From JAVBPE01 sp031549865 (GTDB taxonomy: Bacteria > Bacillota_I > Bacilli_A > Acholeplasmatales > Anaeroplasmataceae), in NCBI GenBank assembly GCA_031549865.1, contig JAVBPE010000002.1, forward strand, positions 310,001 through 374,000: a DNA stretch of 64,000 nucleotides, given 5' to 3'. Below are positions 53,031-60,869 of the stretch, one piece after another. The position numbers were made by a program, and so were the translations under genes. Each line of letters begins with the position of its first letter. Position 1 is the first letter of the stretch. The notes beneath the pieces were generated by a model. The model saw nothing but the letters and a program-made list of their open reading frames with translations, had not been told where the DNA came from and made no database searches.

Positions 53031-54242
53031 ATGGTTAAAGAAAAAATAGATTTAGCATTTGATGCTTCTTTTGAATTAATGACTTTAAAATCTAAAGTTA
53101 AAAATGAAATGTTATGGAGCATAAAAGAAGCAATTAATAAAAATAAGGAATTAATATTAATTGAAAATAAAAAAGATTTAGATGAAGCCAAAGATAAAAT
53201 AAGTGATGTAATGTTTAAACGCTTAGAATTAACTGATAAGAAAATAGAGGATATTATATCTTCAATCGATAAGGTTATTGCTTTAAAAGATCCTATTAAT
53301 GAAATAATGTCTAAGAACACAATGCCAAATGGGCTTTTAATTAAGAAAGTAAGAGTACCTTTTGGACTTATTGCCTCAATTTATGAATCACGACCTAATG
53401 TAACGATAGATATCGCTGTCTTAGCTTTAAAAACTGGAAATGCGATTATACTAAAAGGTGGTAAGGAAGTTAAACACACTAATACATTATTAGTTAATTT
53501 AATGCAAGAAGCAATAAGCAAATATGTTAATAAAAATGGAATTCAATTAGTTTACAATCGTGAAGATACCGAGGAAATTCTAACAAACAAAAAGATATCG
53601 TTGCTTATTCCAAGGGGGAGTAAATCATTGATTGACTTTGTGGTTAGTAATGCTAAAGTTCCTGTTATTGAAACTGGTGCTGGAGTATGTCATATTTATG
53701 TTGATAGCAATAGTGATGATAATATGAGTCTTAATATCATTTATAATGCTAAAACTTCAAATCCTGCTGTATGTAATGCCGTTGAAACGGTTTTAATCCA
53801 TGAAGATAAAAAATATTTAATTAATGATTTAATAAAGAGATTAAGCAATGTAAAATTTTATGGAAATCTTGATGTTAAAAAAGAATTTGATGTTGAGTTA
53901 ATAAATGAAGAAGATTATAATACAGAATACGATGATTTAAAGTTATCAATTAAAATTGTTAAAAATATTGATGAAGCAATTAAACATATAAGAAATCATT
54001 CTACAAATCATTCGGATTCAATTATTTCAAATATTAAGACAAATCAAGAAAAATTTTTAAATTCAATTGATTCAGCCTGTTTATATGTCAATGCATCAAC
54101 AAGATTTACAGATGGTGGATGTTTTGGGCTTGGCGCGGAGGTTGGAATTTCAACAGGAAAACTACACGCTAGAGGACCAATGGGATTAAAAGAATTGACG
54201 ACTTATAAATATAAAATATATGGAAATGGTCAAATAAGATAA
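53031..54242 (+). CDS. proA: Glutamate-5-semialdehyde dehydrogenase
   Basis: 403 residues; NADPH-dependent reduction of gamma-glutamyl phosphate. Motifs: VPFGLIASIYESRPNVTIDIA, LKGGKEV, LLIPRGSKSLIDFV, the catalytic-Cys segment TSNPAVCNAVETVLIH and GCFGLGAEVGISTGKLHARGPMGL. Forms a proBA operon; proC is absent here. Some codons near 180-300 are less conserved than usual but no disruption is seen. Confidence 0.96.
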   Translation: MVKEKIDLAFDASFELMTLKSKVKNEMLWSIKEAINKNKELILIENKKDLDEAKDKISDVMFKRLELTDKKIEDIISSIDKVIALKDPINEIMSKNTMPNGLLIKKVRVPFGLIASIYESRPNVTIDIAVLALKTGNAIILKGGKEVKHTNTLLVNLMQEAISKYVNKNGIQLVYNREDTEEILTNKKISLLIPRGSKSLIDFVVSNAKVPVIETGAGVCHIYVDSNSDDNMSLNIIYNAKTSNPAVCNAVETVLIHEDKKYLINDLIKRLSNVKFYGNLDVKKEFDVELINEEDYNTEYDDLKLSIKIVKNIDEAIKHIRNHSTNHSDSIISNIKTNQEKFLNSIDSACLYVNASTRFTDGGCFGLGAEVGISTGKLHARGPMGLKELTTYKYKIYGNGQIR

Positions 54243-54265
54243 AAAGAGAGAAATCTCTTTTTTTT
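54243..54265 (+). terminator. Intrinsic terminator of proBA
   Basis: Stem AAAGAGA / TCTCTTT with a GAAA loop and T run. Confidence 0.85.
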
Positions 54266-54288
54266 CATGTTTTTTTTGCATTTTATTA

Positions 54289-54317
54289 TTGACTTTAGTT
54301 TAGTTTTCTTATATAAT
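54289..54317 (+). promoter_or_regulatory. Promoter of tRNA-Pro
   Basis: TTGACT, 17-base spacer, TATAAT. Confidence 0.8.
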
Positions 54318-54346
54318 TCTACTTGCATGTGAAAATATGCATAAGT

Positions 54347-54423
54347 CGGGAAGTAGCTTAGCTTGGTAGAGCGCTTGGTTTGGGACCAAGAGGTCGCAGG
54401 TTCAAATCCTGTTTTCCCGACCA
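54347..54423 (+). tRNA. tRNA-Pro (TGG)
   Basis: 77 bases, acceptor CGGGAAG / TTTCCCG, anticodon TGG in loop TTTGGGA, T-loop GGTTCAAATCC, encoded CCA. The opposite strand yields the well-known spurious 'GFEPATS' reading frame. Confidence 0.97.
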
Positions 54424-54473
54424 TCTAAAAAACAATACTTATGGGAATAAGTTTGATATAGATGAAATTATAG

Positions 54474-54502
54474 TTGACATTTACCCAAAATGCTGATATA
54501 AT
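54474..54502 (+). promoter_or_regulatory. Promoter of tRNA-Gly
   Basis: Consensus TTGACA, 17-base spacer, TATAAT. Confidence 0.85.
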
Positions 54503-54519
54503 TTCAAGTGCATTTATTT

Positions 54520-54593
54520 GCGAGTGTAGTTTAATGGTAGAACCTTAGCCTTCCAAGCTAATGACGTGAGTTCGATTCTCATCACTCGCTCCA
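54520..54593 (+). tRNA. tRNA-Gly (TCC)
   Basis: 74 bases, acceptor GCGAGTG / CACTCGC, discriminator T, anticodon TCC, T-loop AGTTCGATTCT, encoded CCA. Confidence 0.97.
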
Positions 54594-54606
54594 TACTAAT
54601 TATGAT

Positions 54607-54630
54607 AATGTCCAATAGGGCATTTTTTTT
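54607..54630 (+). terminator. Intrinsic terminator after tRNA-Gly
   Basis: Stem AATGTCC / GGGCATT with AATA loop and T run. Confidence 0.88.
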
Positions 54631-54668
54631 ATAGATTTGTTGTAATAAATAAAAAAGGAGGTTTTCTT

Positions 54669-55136
54669 ATGGATATGAGTAAATTTAGTTTAACTAAACA
54701 TGATCCTATTATTATAGATTTAATTAAAATTTGTGACCATAAAATATTAGCTACATGGGCAATTGATTGCTTAAATAGAGTCATCCCTTATTATATGGAG
54801 AACTATCCTACAGAGTTAACACCATTTAACGCTATTAATATTTTAAAGAAATGGCAAAATGATGAAATAAGTATGTGGGAAGCAAGAAAGTATTGCTGGT
54901 CTATTTTAAAACTAGCCAAAATATTAGAACAAGATGATAAAATTGCTTGTCTTATATTAAGAGCTACAAGCCATACCTTGGCAACATGTCATGTTAAAAC
55001 CCATGCTGAAGGCTGTGCTATGTATATAATCGCAGTTATAAAAGAAATAAATAAAAATAAAAATAATGTTATTAATTTAATGGAAGAAGAGAGAACTTGG
55101 CAAATAAATAAATTAAATGAGTTAATGAAAGAATAA
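54669..55136 (+). CDS. Imm5-like putative immunity protein, 155 aa
   Basis: Helical protein with the pattern seen in the 'putative immunity protein' Imm5 family: CDHKILATWAIDCLNRVIPYY, INILKKWQNDEISMWEARKYCW and a C-terminal RATSHTLATCHVKTHAEGCAMY. Family members are predicted to neutralise polymorphic toxins, mostly from genome context. Here no toxin gene is beside it, so it may be an orphan defence against neighbours or have another role. AGGAGG precedes the ATG. Confidence 0.75.
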   Translation: MDMSKFSLTKHDPIIIDLIKICDHKILATWAIDCLNRVIPYYMENYPTELTPFNAINILKKWQNDEISMWEARKYCWSILKLAKILEQDDKIACLILRATSHTLATCHVKTHAEGCAMYIIAVIKEINKNKNNVINLMEEERTWQINKLNELMKE

Positions 55137-55164
55137 AAACTATCATGTGATAGTTTATTTTTTT
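55137..55164. terminator. Convergent intrinsic terminator
   Basis: Nine-bp stem AAACTATCA / TGATAGTTT with 2-base loop between convergent genes; T-rich on both strands. Confidence 0.85.
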
Positions 55165-55400
55165 AATTTATGAGCTGTAATAATTGTATAACTATATCTA
55201 TTTATTGTAATAATTATATTTTCATATGTTATATACCAATTTTTGCCTTTTAATATAATACTATCTGATTTAAAAATTATTTCTTTTGACCATAAAACTA
55301 CATCATTAATATCTAAATTTAGATTTCTTTTAATTCTTATCACGCCAAGCTCTGTAGTATGAATTTTATCTAAATTGCTTAATAAATCATTGTTCATCAA
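55155..55400 (-). CDS. DUF3781 family protein, 81 aa
   Basis: Reads LSNLDKIHTTELGVIRIKRNLNLDINDVVLWSKEII..GKNWYITYENIIITINRYSYTIITAHKLK, the pattern of DUF3781, a small soluble family common in Firmicutes and without known function. It overlaps the upstream membrane-protein gene by 14 bases on the same strand, so the pair forms an operon. Confidence 0.78.
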   Translation of the reverse strand: MMNNDLLSNLDKIHTTELGVIRIKRNLNLDINDVVLWSKEIIFKSDSIILKGKNWYITYENIIITINRYSYTIITAHKLKK

Positions 55401-55692
55401 TTAGAACCTCTTTTTTCTTTTTTATATATTTCTTTCTAAACCCAAATATTGCTCCAATAACTAATAAAATTCCAACAATCCAGATTACCAAAGACATTAC
55501 TATATTTTTTTCATAACAAATTATTCCTAACCAAAAAATTAGTCCAAATATAACTGCAAAGAAAGTGAAAATCATGAATAGTAGTGGATAGCGAACCCAT
55601 TTACTTATATTTTTATTATTTATTAAATTTATCGTGCCTTCAATAAGTAAAGTGAATATTATTTCAAATATTAATTCCCCTAATAATTCCAT
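55387..55692 (-). CDS. Hypothetical membrane protein, 101 aa
   Basis: An N-terminal amphipathic/hydrophobic segment (ELLGELIFEIIFTLLIEGTINLI) then two strong helices (about 34-57 and 65-86) and a Lys-rich tail. GGAGGTAAAC lies just before the ATG on this strand. First gene of a two-gene operon with the DUF3781 gene; function unknown. Confidence 0.75.
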   Translation of the reverse strand: MELLGELIFEIIFTLLIEGTINLINNKNISKWVRYPLLFMIFTFFAVIFGLIFWLGIICYEKNIVMSLVIWIVGILLVIGAIFGFRKKYIKKKKEVLIDEQ

Positions 55693-55850
55693 AGTTTACC
55701 TCCAATAAATTATATGTCTAGAATAACATAATTTATTGGAAAAATTAATGAATATTTTATGAAAATAAAATATTAAAGAAATAATTTATATCTGTTCTTG
55801 TTTTGACAAATAATAAATGCTAAAATAAATATAAGAAGAGAGGTACTCCT

Positions 55851-56756
55851 ATGGATTTAAAAGAATGCGCTAAAGTTTTAAAAAAATATGATGATAATGA
55901 AAGAAAAATAAATTCTTTAAGAGATAAAATTTCTACAATGGAAGATCAAATTTATGACTCAAAAGATATTGATGATAATATTTCAAAAATAAAAAATCAA
56001 TGTCAAGATGAAATTTCAAAAGTAGAAGAAGATTATTTAGATGTATATAAATACTTAAATTCAGTACATAACCCTAATAATGCCACAAAAGGTTTTGTGC
56101 CTAAAAATACACATAAAAACTATGATGAATATTTTATTAATACCTTTGAAAATTTAAATAAATATGCGAAGATACAATTATGGACTTTATTTGTTTCTAT
56201 TATAGCTATTGTTGCATTATGGATAGTCCTTGCGATAACTGCTCAAATAGAATGGATCAAATATGTGGTAATTCCATTTGGAATAGCTATTCCAGTCTTA
56301 TTATTTTTTATTTTAAGAACTTCAATTTATAAGCCTCTTCAAAGATATGCTTATGACCAAGGAGAAGCATTAAAAGACAAACATAATATATTTGTTAAAA
56401 TGAAAAAAGATGAAATTGTTGAAAAAATTGAACGTTTGCAATTTTCAAAAACACAAGAAATTGATCGTCGAAAAGCTTTATTTGAAGAAGAAGAAAAAGG
56501 AATAGAAGAAGAAATAAAAAAATTAAGACAAAATAATTTCAAAAAAGATATTCCTGAGCAAATATTTAATATGTACAAAGAAGTTGAAAATAAAGAATTA
56601 TTTGTTTATTTCTTAGAATTCTCAGAAACAGAAAGTATATTAACGATATATCAAAACGTTAGAGTTCAAGAAATGTTAAAAAAACTTAATGATAATATTG
56701 AAAAAGAAAATATTAGACTACAAAGTATAATTAAAATATTAGAAAAAACTTCTTAA
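55851..56756 (+). CDS. Hypothetical coiled-coil membrane protein, 301 aa
   Basis: N-terminal coiled coil (about 1-75), two membrane helices (about 105-127 and 134-153), then a long charged coiled coil (about 175-235 with EEEEKGIEEEIKKL) and a helical end. No signal peptide. Architecture suggests a membrane-anchored scaffold with both coils on the same side. Not recognised. SD AGAGAGG precedes the ATG. Confidence 0.72.
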   Translation: MDLKECAKVLKKYDDNERKINSLRDKISTMEDQIYDSKDIDDNISKIKNQCQDEISKVEEDYLDVYKYLNSVHNPNNATKGFVPKNTHKNYDEYFINTFENLNKYAKIQLWTLFVSIIAIVALWIVLAITAQIEWIKYVVIPFGIAIPVLLFFILRTSIYKPLQRYAYDQGEALKDKHNIFVKMKKDEIVEKIERLQFSKTQEIDRRKALFEEEEKGIEEEIKKLRQNNFKKDIPEQIFNMYKEVENKELFVYFLEFSETESILTIYQNVRVQEMLKKLNDNIEKENIRLQSIIKILEKTS

Positions 56757-56784
56757 AACATGCTTAGGCATGTTTTTATTTTTT
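56756..56784 (+). terminator. Intrinsic terminator after the coiled-coil gene
   Basis: Stem AAACATGC / GCATGTTT with TTAG loop and T run. Confidence 0.85.
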
Positions 56785-56805
56785 AGGTTTTTAAAAGTTT
56801 ATATA

Positions 56806-56884
56806 TAAAAAGAAGAACAATTCGGGAGATGAATTGTTCTTCAGGGGAGAGATTATTCGAAAAGTTTAATTGTAAACTTTTACA
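56806..56884 (-). ncRNA. Candidate C-rich trans-acting small RNA (about 79 nt)
   Basis: Read leftward from a consensus promoter. The 5' part folds as AAAAGUUUA-CAAU-UAAACUUUU, followed by a single-stranded stretch with UCUCUCCCC, then a perfect 12-bp terminator stem (56831-56842 with 56812-56823) whose 7-base loop is AUCUCCC, and five U. Two accessible UCUCCC motifs complementary to GGGAGA/GGGAGGU ribosome sites are the design seen in Firmicute regulatory sRNAs that block translation starts. No ORF lies in it. Not matched to a known family by me. Confidence 0.7.
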
Positions 56885-56889
56885 CCCTT

Positions 56890-56918
56890 ATTGTATCTTA
56901 AATTAATACATTTGTCAA
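56890..56918 (-). promoter_or_regulatory. Promoter of the candidate small RNA
   Basis: On the minus strand TTGACA (56918-56913), exactly 17 bases, TACAAT (56895-56890). Confidence 0.8.
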
Positions 56919-57014
56919 TTTATTAACATAGAATAATAGAAAGTATATAAAACTTTTGAAAAATTATAAAATATGATATAATTAAGTATTCTTTTTTAGA
57001 ATGGAGTTGAAGAT

Positions 57015-58655
57015 ATGTCATTAGAAATGGCGCAATTGTTATTTAAAGATGTAACAATTACAAAAAATGATTTAGAAAATAAATATAAACCACGTGAAAA
57101 TGGGAAAATAGTAACTAGATTTGCCCCAAGTCCTACGGGTTTTTTACATATTGGTGGAGTATATACATCATTGATATGCCGCAAAATGGCGACGCAAAAT
57201 AATGGTGTTTTTATGTTAAGAATTGAAGATACTGATAAAAAAAGAGAAGTAATAGGGTCAAAAGAAATAATCATTAATGTATTTAAAGAATTTGGAGTAA
57301 AAATTGATGAAGGTCCAATTTCAACTGATGCTGAAATAGGTGAATATGGTCCTTATATTCAAAGTAATAGAAAGGATATCTATCAAGCTTTAGCTAAAGA
57401 ATTAGTAATAAAAGATTTAGCATACCCATGTTTTTTAACAGAAGAAGAATTAAGCCAAATTCATGAAGAACAAGTTAAAAATAAATTAACGCCTGGATTA
57501 TATAAGGAATATGCGAAATATCGCGATATAACGTATTTAGAAGCAAAAGAATTAATTAATCAAAATAAAGAATATGTTCTAAGATTTAAAGTCCCTTCTA
57601 ATAGTGAATCAAGAATAATGATAAATGATTTAATAAGAGGCGAGATTGAAATGGAAAATAATCTAAATGATTTTGTATTATTAAAATCAGATGGAATTCC
57701 AACATATCATTTCGCTCATGCTTGTGATGATCATTTAATGCGTACTACACATGTTATTCGTGGTGAAGAATGGATTTCATCTTTGCCGATTCATTTACAA
57801 TTATTTAATGCATTAGAATTTGAATTGCCTAAATATGCTCATGTTGCCCCAGTTATGAAACAGGATTTAGATTCTAGAAGAAAACTTTCGAAAAGAAAAG
57901 ATCCTGAATCTAGCGCAGAATTTTATTTAGAAAAAGGGTATCCAATTAAAGCAATTTATGTTTATTTATATACCTTAATAAATTCAAATTTTGAAGAATG
58001 GTATTTAGAAAATAAAAATTTAAATATTGAAGATTTTGAAATGAAATTTTCTAATATGTCTAATAGTGGACCACTATATGACTTAGAAAAATTAAACAGT
58101 ATTTCAAGTGAAGTTATATTTGATACAGAAATAGATTTAAATGTTTTAAATTTATTAAATTGGGCAAAGAAAAATGATATTAAGCAGTATGAAAGATATA
58201 ATTCAGATTTAAATTTTGTAAAAAGATTATTCCAAACTCAAGGCCCATTAAGTAGTGAAAAAAGAAAAGATTTATATAATTATTCAATGTTTATGAATAC
58301 TTTTAGTTTTTTTTATGATGATATATTTATAAATGAAGATAAGGCATATATGGAAGAATTTAATACATATTGTAAAGCCGAAGATAAAGATTTAATTATT
58401 AATTCATTTATCGAATTTTTTATAGAAAAACAAAACGGTAGTGAAAAAACTTTGAAAGATCTTAGTAAAGATTTAAATTACACTGATAAGAAAAAATATC
58501 AAAAAAATCCTGAAATGTACCGAGGAGTCATTATGGAATTTTATCATATTTTAAGAATGGCTTTATCTCATAAATCAAGTGGCATATCGATGGATGATAT
58601 TATTGATGTCTTAGGATACGATAAAGTAATTCAAAGATTAAAAGCTTTACTTTAG
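57015..58655 (+). CDS. gltX: Glutamyl-tRNA synthetase
   Basis: 546 residues, longer than the usual 470-490, mainly through an N-terminal lead (about 30 residues) and a longer anticodon-binding half. HIGH motif in TRFAPSPTGFLHIGG, LRIEDTDKKRE, and KMSKS as RRKLSKRKD. HVIRGEEWISSLPIHLQL is also typical. Discriminating or non-discriminating type cannot be decided here; no gatCAB genes are visible. GGAG precedes the ATG, with no T-box in the leader. Confidence 0.95.
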   Translation: MSLEMAQLLFKDVTITKNDLENKYKPRENGKIVTRFAPSPTGFLHIGGVYTSLICRKMATQNNGVFMLRIEDTDKKREVIGSKEIIINVFKEFGVKIDEGPISTDAEIGEYGPYIQSNRKDIYQALAKELVIKDLAYPCFLTEEELSQIHEEQVKNKLTPGLYKEYAKYRDITYLEAKELINQNKEYVLRFKVPSNSESRIMINDLIRGEIEMENNLNDFVLLKSDGIPTYHFAHACDDHLMRTTHVIRGEEWISSLPIHLQLFNALEFELPKYAHVAPVMKQDLDSRRKLSKRKDPESSAEFYLEKGYPIKAIYVYLYTLINSNFEEWYLENKNLNIEDFEMKFSNMSNSGPLYDLEKLNSISSEVIFDTEIDLNVLNLLNWAKKNDIKQYERYNSDLNFVKRLFQTQGPLSSEKRKDLYNYSMFMNTFSFFYDDIFINEDKAYMEEFNTYCKAEDKDLIINSFIEFFIEKQNGSEKTLKDLSKDLNYTDKKKYQKNPEMYRGVIMEFYHILRMALSHKSSGISMDDIIDVLGYDKVIQRLKALL

Positions 58656-58663
58656 GTGATTTT

Positions 58664-59122
58664 ATGAATAAAAAAGAATTTGTTCAAAATTTAAGAGTAA
58701 ATAAAAAAATTAAAGGTAAAAGACCAGCATATGTATCAATGTATAAAAATAATGGTGGTCTTTGTAATTCAAATGTTGGTCATTTTTTGATTTCAATAGT
58801 AGAGGATAAAATTTCTTTCCAAGCTTTTTCTAAATGGTTTAATGTAATGAAACCACAGCATGATTTATTAATCAATATTTCTGATTTGGGTCATTTTACA
58901 TATAAAGCAGAAGGTGGAGTTTTAAAGATAATAACATTCTATACTAAAAGAGGAAAATATTTGCCTATTTGTTATTATACTGGAACAAAAGATGGACATG
59001 AAACCGAAGTTAATTTAGATTATCTAATGACTTATTTAAAAGAACTTGGTGTAAGAGAAAGAAATTTAATACCAGTATACGAGGAAGATGAAGATGACGA
59101 AGGACAAGACAGTCAAAATTGA
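58664..59122 (+). CDS. Hypothetical protein, 152 aa, with acidic tail
   Basis: Soluble, mixed alpha/beta appearance (KGKRPAYVSMYKNNGGLCNSNVGHFLISI, YLPICYYTG) and a highly acidic C-terminus EEDEDDEGQDSQN. It starts 8 bases after gltX with GGTG upstream and overlaps the next small ORF, so it is in the gltX-cvfB transcription unit. No family recognised. Confidence 0.75.
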   Translation: MNKKEFVQNLRVNKKIKGKRPAYVSMYKNNGGLCNSNVGHFLISIVEDKISFQAFSKWFNVMKPQHDLLINISDLGHFTYKAEGGVLKIITFYTKRGKYLPICYYTGTKDGHETEVNLDYLMTYLKELGVRERNLIPVYEEDEDDEGQDSQN

Positions 59123-59246
59123 TGAAAAAAAATTAATAGCTAAATATGAAAATGGCTATAAAAAGAAAAGTGTTCCTTTTGAAAAGAAAAAAGAAATGTA
59201 TTTAAAACAAACTGATCGCAATTATAAAGATGGCGATAGAAATTAA
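59094..59246 (+). CDS. Small Lys-rich hypothetical protein, 50 aa
   Basis: Open frame with 15 or more Lys residues (KDKTVKIDEKKLIAKYENGYKKKSVPFEKKKEMY), starting inside the acidic-tail gene (GAGG at 59081-59084) and ending just before AAGGTG of cvfB. An ATG at 59088 is an alternative. Its basic charge next to an acidic-tailed neighbour is notable. Small ORFs like this are often missed; coding is plausible because it fills the gap in the operon exactly. Confidence 0.55.
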   Translation: MTKDKTVKIDEKKLIAKYENGYKKKSVPFEKKKEMYLKQTDRNYKDGDRN

Positions 59247-59255
59247 GGTGAAAAT

Positions 59256-60095
59256 ATGAATATTGGTGAAATTAATAAACTTAAAGTTGTAAGAAAAAGC
59301 GATCTAGGATTCATGTTAACTGATGGAAAAGATGATGTTTTAATGCATTTTCGTGAATCAATAAAAGAATATAATGACAATGATGAAGTCGAAGCATTTA
59401 TATTTTATGATAAAGCTGGAAGAACTTGTGCTACAACAAAAACTCCTGTTATGACTTTATCAAAACCAGGATTTGCTCGTGTTGTAAATATTATTAATAC
59501 AATGGGGATATTTTTAGAGAATAATTGTTCAAAAGACGTTTTAATATCAAAAGATTACCTACCTTATGAATTAGATAAATGGCCCAAAATAAATGATATT
59601 ATTTTAGCTAAATTGAAATTAAAAGGTGAAAGCTTAGTTGCTAAGCCAATGAACCGTGATGAATTAAAAGAAATGAAAAACACAATCGAATATGCTGAAG
59701 GCGAACTAGTAAATGGATTCGTAAGTAAGATTAGTGAATCTGGTGTAGGTATTATTTCCAAAGATATGACTTATATTTTTGTTCCTAAAATTATGTTAAG
59801 AAATGATTATCATATTGGTGAAGAAGTAAGTGTCAAAATTACTAAGAAGAATGGTAATTTTGAATATTACGGTTCTTTAAATGAAAATAAAGAAGTCTTA
59901 GTTGATAAAGATAAAGAAACAATCATTAATTACCTTAAAAATCATAACGGTAAAATGAGTATAACAGCTAAAAGTAGTTCAGAAGAAATAGAAGCCCGTT
60001 TTAAAATGAGTCGTAAGGCATTTAAACGTGCATTAGGCGCTTTGTATAAAGAAAAAGTTGTTTCAATTGATGAAGATATAACAACATTAAATTAA
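59256..60095 (+). CDS. cvfB: CvfB-family S1 RNA-binding protein (YitL)
   Basis: 279 residues with tandem S1-like OB domains (start GEINKLKVVRKSDLGFMLTDG; third domain around YAEGELVNGFVSKISESGVGIIS) and a C-terminal winged helix (YLKNHNGKMSITAKSSSEEIEARFKMSRKAFKRALGALYKE). This is the CvfB/YitL architecture; in Staphylococcus it binds RNA and affects virulence gene expression. AAGGTG precedes the ATG. Confidence 0.9.
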   Translation: MNIGEINKLKVVRKSDLGFMLTDGKDDVLMHFRESIKEYNDNDEVEAFIFYDKAGRTCATTKTPVMTLSKPGFARVVNIINTMGIFLENNCSKDVLISKDYLPYELDKWPKINDIILAKLKLKGESLVAKPMNRDELKEMKNTIEYAEGELVNGFVSKISESGVGIISKDMTYIFVPKIMLRNDYHIGEEVSVKITKKNGNFEYYGSLNENKEVLVDKDKETIINYLKNHNGKMSITAKSSSEEIEARFKMSRKAFKRALGALYKEKVVSIDEDITTLN

Positions 60096-60096
60096 A

Positions 60097-60147
60097 AAGA
60101 ATATCATAACTATTTTATATTTTATAGTTATGATATTCTTTTTTTCT
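60097..60147. terminator. Bidirectional intrinsic terminator between cvfB and yidD
   Basis: Perfect 17-bp stem (60097-60113 with 60124-60140) with a 10-base loop, A run before and T run after. Confidence 0.92.
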
Positions 60148-60367
60148 TTTCTTTTTTTAAAGGAACTGGATCATAGCCACCTTTACAAAACGGATTACAT
60201 CTTATTAATCTCCATAAAGTTAAAAATGTTGCTTTGAAAAAATTATGTGTTTCATAAGATTCTTTAGCATATTGGCTACAAGTTGGAATAAACCTACATC
60301 TAGGAGGGGAATTTGGAGAGATTCCTTTTTGATAGATATCTATTAGTTTTAAGATTAATTTTTTCAT
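60128..60367 (-). CDS. yidD: Membrane protein insertion efficiency factor YidD
   Basis: 79 residues with the family pattern YQKGISPNSPPRCRFIPTCSQYAKESYETHN and RCNPFCKGGYDPVP, including the conserved Cys set. Small membrane-associated protein that assists YidC-dependent insertion. GGAGG precedes the ATG on this strand; the C-terminus (KKEKKKR) overlaps the terminator stem. Confidence 0.95.
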   Translation of the reverse strand: MKKLILKLIDIYQKGISPNSPPRCRFIPTCSQYAKESYETHNFFKATFLTLWRLIRCNPFCKGGYDPVPLKKEKKKRIS

Positions 60368-60413
60368 ATTTCCTCCTTTTAAAAATATTTTATCATAAAA
60401 AATAAAAAAAGTA

Positions 60414-60463
60414 TTGCATTTTAATTATAATGGTATATACTATTAATTAGTAATATATATCAA
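60414..60463 (+). promoter_or_regulatory. perR-rbr promoter with Fur/PerR-like box
   Basis: TTGCAT, 16 bases, TATACT (60436-60441). An imperfect AT-rich dyad centred on ATTAAT spans 60434-60459 (ACTATTAATTAGT core), overlapping the -10 box, as expected for autoregulation by a Fur-family protein. Confidence 0.5.
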
Positions 60464-60475
60464 TAAGGAGGAAAC

Positions 60476-60868
60476 ATGAATACAAGAAATACAATGCAAA
60501 AAGAAATTGTATATAATGAATTTCTTAAATTTAAAAATCACCCATCTATTGATATGATTTATGATGAAATTCATAAGAATTACCCTACAATCAGTAAAGC
60601 TACGGTTTATAGAGTAATAAATCAATTTGCAAAAGATGGAAAGATACAGCAGGTTAAAATTTTAGATCATGCTGATCGATATGATTTTAATCTAAGTTCA
60701 CATATGCACATAAGATGTAAAAATTGTGGATGTGTTGATGATATTTTTGCTGATAATGATTTGGATGTTTCTAAATTAAGTAAAAAAACAGATTATAAAA
60801 TTACAAATATTGAAATAAACTTAGAAGGTATTTGTAAGAATTGTCAAAAGAAAGAAGAGGAAAAATAA
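60476..60868 (+). CDS. perR: Fur-family regulator, probably PerR
   Basis: 130 residues with a winged helix (HPSIDMIYDEIHKNYPTISKATVYRVINQFAKDGKI), the regulatory metal site DHADRYDFN..HMHIRCKNCGCV and two CxxC zinc pairs (CKNC at about 81-84 and 122-125). Order and operon with a rubrerythrin indicate a peroxide sensor rather than an iron sensor. AAGGAGG precedes the ATG; one base separates it from rbr. Confidence 0.88.
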   Translation: MNTRNTMQKEIVYNEFLKFKNHPSIDMIYDEIHKNYPTISKATVYRVINQFAKDGKIQQVKILDHADRYDFNLSSHMHIRCKNCGCVDDIFADNDLDVSKLSKKTDYKITNIEINLEGICKNCQKKEEEK

Positions 60869-60869
60869 T

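Noticed and set aside
54230..54424. Minus-strand ORF of 64 codons reading GFEPATSWSQT
   Set aside because: It is the familiar artefact of translating the antisense strand of a tRNA gene (here tRNA-Pro).
56812..56842. Plus-strand reading of the 12-bp hairpin as a gltX leader element
   Set aside because: On the plus strand there is no T run after the stem, while the minus strand has consensus promoter and T run; a plus-strand role is still possible but less supported.
56885..57014. T-box leader for gltX
   Set aside because: No T-box signature sequence; the gap is explained by the small RNA promoter and a simple AT-rich leader.
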